Below, piece by piece: positions 7,097-8,379 of a stretch of DNA of 8,379 nt (within the stretch, counting starts at the first letter, position 1; each line of letters begins with the position of its first letter). The stretch spans positions 1-8,379 of the forward strand of contig DMKZ01000019.1 in the NCBI GenBank assembly GCA_003454065.1, written 5' to 3'. This DNA comes from Spirochaetaceae bacterium (lineage in GTDB: Bacteria; Spirochaetota; Spirochaetia; Sphaerochaetales; Sphaerochaetaceae). A program made the position numbers and the translations under genes. Below the pieces are notes generated by a model, which was given only the letters and a program-made list of their open reading frames with translations, did not search any database and was not told the DNA's origin.

Positions 7097-8092
7097 TCAG
7101 GCGCGGCCGAACCCGACCTTGGAAAACACCTCATCCAGCTTCTTCCCTGCGACTTCCCTCGCACGCTTGGCGCCCTTGTCCAAATATTCATCCACGATCC
7201 CGTCGTTCAGGGCCTTCCTGTATTTTTCCTGAAGCGGAAGCAAGTGCTCGACAACGCAATTTGCAATGCAACCTTTGAACACGGAATATTTCGTTTCGCC
7301 CCTGAACTTGGCAAGCGCCTCATCGATGGAGATGCCGTTCAACGAAGCATATATCGAAAGAAGATTGGAAACGCCGGGCTTTTTCTCTTCGTCGTAATCG
7401 ACGAACGCATCGGCATCGGTCGCAGCCGAAGCAATCTTCTTGCGAATTGTTTTTTCATCATCTTCAAGGAAAATCACGCCCTTCGGGCTGGTTGCCGACT
7501 TGCTCATCTTCTTAGACGGGTCTTGAAGATCACGCACCCTGGCCCCAACCTTCGGAATCACAGGTTCAGGAACGACGAATGTGTTCCCGAATTTGGAATT
7601 GAAGCATTCCGCTATGTTTCTAGCGAGCTCGACATGCTGCTTCTGATCGCTTCCGACGGGAACGATATCGGCATCGTAAATCAATATGTCCGCCGCCATG
7701 AGAACGGGATATGTGAAAAGTCCGCAGGCTATTTTCTTGTCTGTCTTGCCTTCCGTCTTGACTTTGAATTGGGTCATGCGCGACAGCTCGCCCATATTGG
7801 TTATGCATTCGAAAATCCAAGCAAGCTCCGCATGCAGCCTGACATCGCTTTGAATGAAGAACGTGCAATGCTTGTCCGTCAAGCCGGCGGCCACGAACCA
7901 TGCAAGCACTTCCCTATTTCTCCTATGCAGAAAAGCCGGATCCTGGGGAATCGTGATGGAATGCATGTCCGCAACGCCGATGAAGGTGTCGTAATCTTTT
8001 TGCAAAGTCACGAATTGACGTATCGAAGCTATGAAATTCCCTATCGTCAGAGAACCCGACGGCTGCACCAGCGACAAAAACCTTTTCACCAT
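7097..8092 (-). CDS. trpS: Tryptophanyl-tRNA synthetase
   Basis: This class Ic aminoacyl-tRNA synthetase charges tRNA-Trp with tryptophan using ATP in the cytoplasm, as a homodimer. At 331 residues it has the usual bacterial length. Seen are QPSGSLTIGN at 10-19 (HIGH-type signature in its TIGN form), GELSRMTQFK at 101-110, TYPVLMAADIL at 127-137 (tryptophan pocket), VPVGSDQKQHVEL at 144-156 and the second ATP signature KMSKS at 195-199. The C-terminal helical part with KPGVSNLL at 238-245 is intact. The overall pattern is close to the Bacillus enzyme. The start is uncertain: ATG 8092 lies only 3 nt from GGAG, GTG 8089 lies 6 nt from the same GGAG, and a GTG at 8110 would add six residues. No T-box leader is present, so tRNA-sensing attenuation as in many Bacillota is not supported. 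It is probably the first gene of a short operon with trmJ and the lipoprotein. Confidence 0.97.
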   Translation of the reverse strand: MVKRFLSLVQPSGSLTIGNFIASIRQFVTLQKDYDTFIGVADMHSITIPQDPAFLHRRNREVLAWFVAAGLTDKHCTFFIQSDVRLHAELAWIFECITNMGELSRMTQFKVKTEGKTDKKIACGLFTYPVLMAADILIYDADIVPVGSDQKQHVELARNIAECFNSKFGNTFVVPEPVIPKVGARVRDLQDPSKKMSKSATSPKGVIFLEDDEKTIRKKIASAATDADAFVDYDEEKKPGVSNLLSIYASLNGISIDEALAKFRGETKYSVFKGCIANCVVEHLLPLQEKYRKALNDGIVDEYLDKGAKRAREVAGKKLDEVFSKVGFGRA

Positions 8093-8200
8093 GAACTCCA
8101 AACCGAACACTTCCGGGGGATTTTTTCAAAATCGATTTCGATGACGCTTCCAAAAGCGAACGATGCGAAAGGAAGTTTTGAAAAATCTTATCCAAAATGC

Positions 8201-8241
8201 AAAAAAGGCATTGTCGCTTCCTTCCGAAACAACAATGCCTT
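8201..8241 (-). terminator. Intrinsic terminator of the initiator tRNA
   Basis: On the minus strand AAGGCATTGT (8241-8232) pairs perfectly with ACAATGCCTT (8214-8205), giving 10 bp. The loop is 17 nt and a run of T overlaps the stem end (8206-8201). It begins 9 nt after the tRNA and separates the tRNA transcript from trpS. I find no convincing promoter in the 108 nt between it and the trpS start; an ATCGA-AA-TCGAT palindrome lies in that gap. Confidence 0.9.
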
Positions 8242-8249
8242 CCGAGGTT

Positions 8250-8322
8250 TAGCAGGGGTAGGACTCGAACCTACGACCCCCGGGTTATGAGCCCGACGAG
8301 CTGCCAACTGCTCTACCCTGCG
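8250..8322 (-). tRNA. Initiator tRNA-Met (CAU)
   Basis: The 73-nt cloverleaf can be folded completely on the minus strand. The acceptor is CGCAGGG/CCCTGC with position 1 unpaired, the D arm is GAGC-AGTTGGCA-GCTC, and the anticodon arm is TCGGG-CTCATAA-CCCGG with CAT at 34-36. The variable loop is GGGTC and the T arm is GTAGG-TTCGAGT-CCTAC. Three marks identify the initiator: an unpaired 1-72 position, three G-C pairs at 29-31/39-41 of the anticodon stem, and A11-U24 in the D stem. Position 72 reads U, giving C1-U72 instead of the usual C1-A72. The CCA end is not encoded, so it must be added after transcription. A consensus promoter precedes it and an intrinsic terminator follows. Confidence 0.97.
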
Positions 8323-8335
8323 TCGATGTTCAACG

Positions 8336-8364
8336 ATTATAACGGCACAGTGGGGTTTTGTCAA
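8336..8364 (-). promoter_or_regulatory. Consensus sigma-70 promoter of the initiator tRNA
   Basis: On the minus strand a perfect TTGACA (8364-8359) is separated by exactly 17 bp from a perfect TATAAT (8341-8336). Transcription should begin near 8329, about 7 nt before the mature 5' end of the tRNA. All twelve consensus bases match, which fits a highly expressed stable-RNA gene. Confidence 0.93.
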
Positions 8365-8379
8365 CAGTTATCGGAAAAC

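Noticed and set aside
8093..8204. T-box or tryptophan attenuator before trpS
   Set aside because: No T-box core sequence or Trp-codon leader peptide is seen. The strong hairpin just upstream is better explained as the tRNA terminator.
7244..8290. Plus-strand open frame of 348 codons
   Set aside because: It is antisense to trpS and runs into the antisense of the tRNA, where the peptide ending GLEPTTPGL is the usual translation of a tRNA T-arm. It is not a gene.
1..8379. Mobile elements, CRISPR array, prophage or defence genes
   Set aside because: No transposase, integrase, repeat-spacer pattern or toxin-antitoxin-like pair was found; every gene is a recognisable cellular family on one strand.

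Overview
The window is a housekeeping stretch of a bacterial chromosome at roughly 45-50% GC, using the standard genetic code (Trp residues are TGG and TGA is a stop). All seven protein genes and the single tRNA gene lie on the minus strand, so the window reads from right to left. GroEL resembles the treponemal protein in my memory of it (for example the stretch after EGMQFDRGY and the [12 protein letters not shown] region). groL also stands alone without groES, as in Treponema and Borrelia. A spirochaete related to Treponema or Sphaerochaeta is therefore my best guess. TrpRS and the CBS/DRTGG pyrophosphatase would also fit a Bacillota genome, so the phylum call is moderate.

In transcription order: an initiator tRNA (8322-8250) sits behind a perfect TTGACA-17-TATAAT promoter and is closed by a strong intrinsic terminator. 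Next comes a compact group: trpS, a TrmJ/TrmH-group-1 tRNA 2'-O-methyltransferase, and a TrpX-like lipoprotein of the ABC_sub_bind family, with gaps of 28 and 3 nt. A CBS-DRTGG-DHH-DHHA2 manganese pyrophosphatase follows 27 nt later. It appears to have its own promoter placed so close to the start codon that the mRNA would be almost leaderless. After an 85-nt gap come an aspartate kinase that lacks a complete regulatory ACT region and, 17 nt further, a five-helix EamA/DMT-type membrane protein. A 248-nt gap with a promoter and a structured leader precedes groL, which ends in an intrinsic terminator. The leftmost ~150 nt hold no gene I can support.

The genes serve translation (initiator tRNA, TrpRS, tRNA modification), probable tryptophan-like substrate capture, pyrophosphate removal, entry into the aspartate amino-acid family, and protein folding. 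I see no mobile element, CRISPR array, phage gene or defence cassette, and no clearly new multi-gene system. The points worth a second look are regulatory or architectural: the ACT-poor aspartokinase beside a small transporter, the near-leaderless pyrophosphatase, the lone binding protein in a trpS cluster, a helically phased repeat before the aspartokinase, the alternative pairings in the groL leader, and the atypical 1-72 mismatch of the initiator tRNA.
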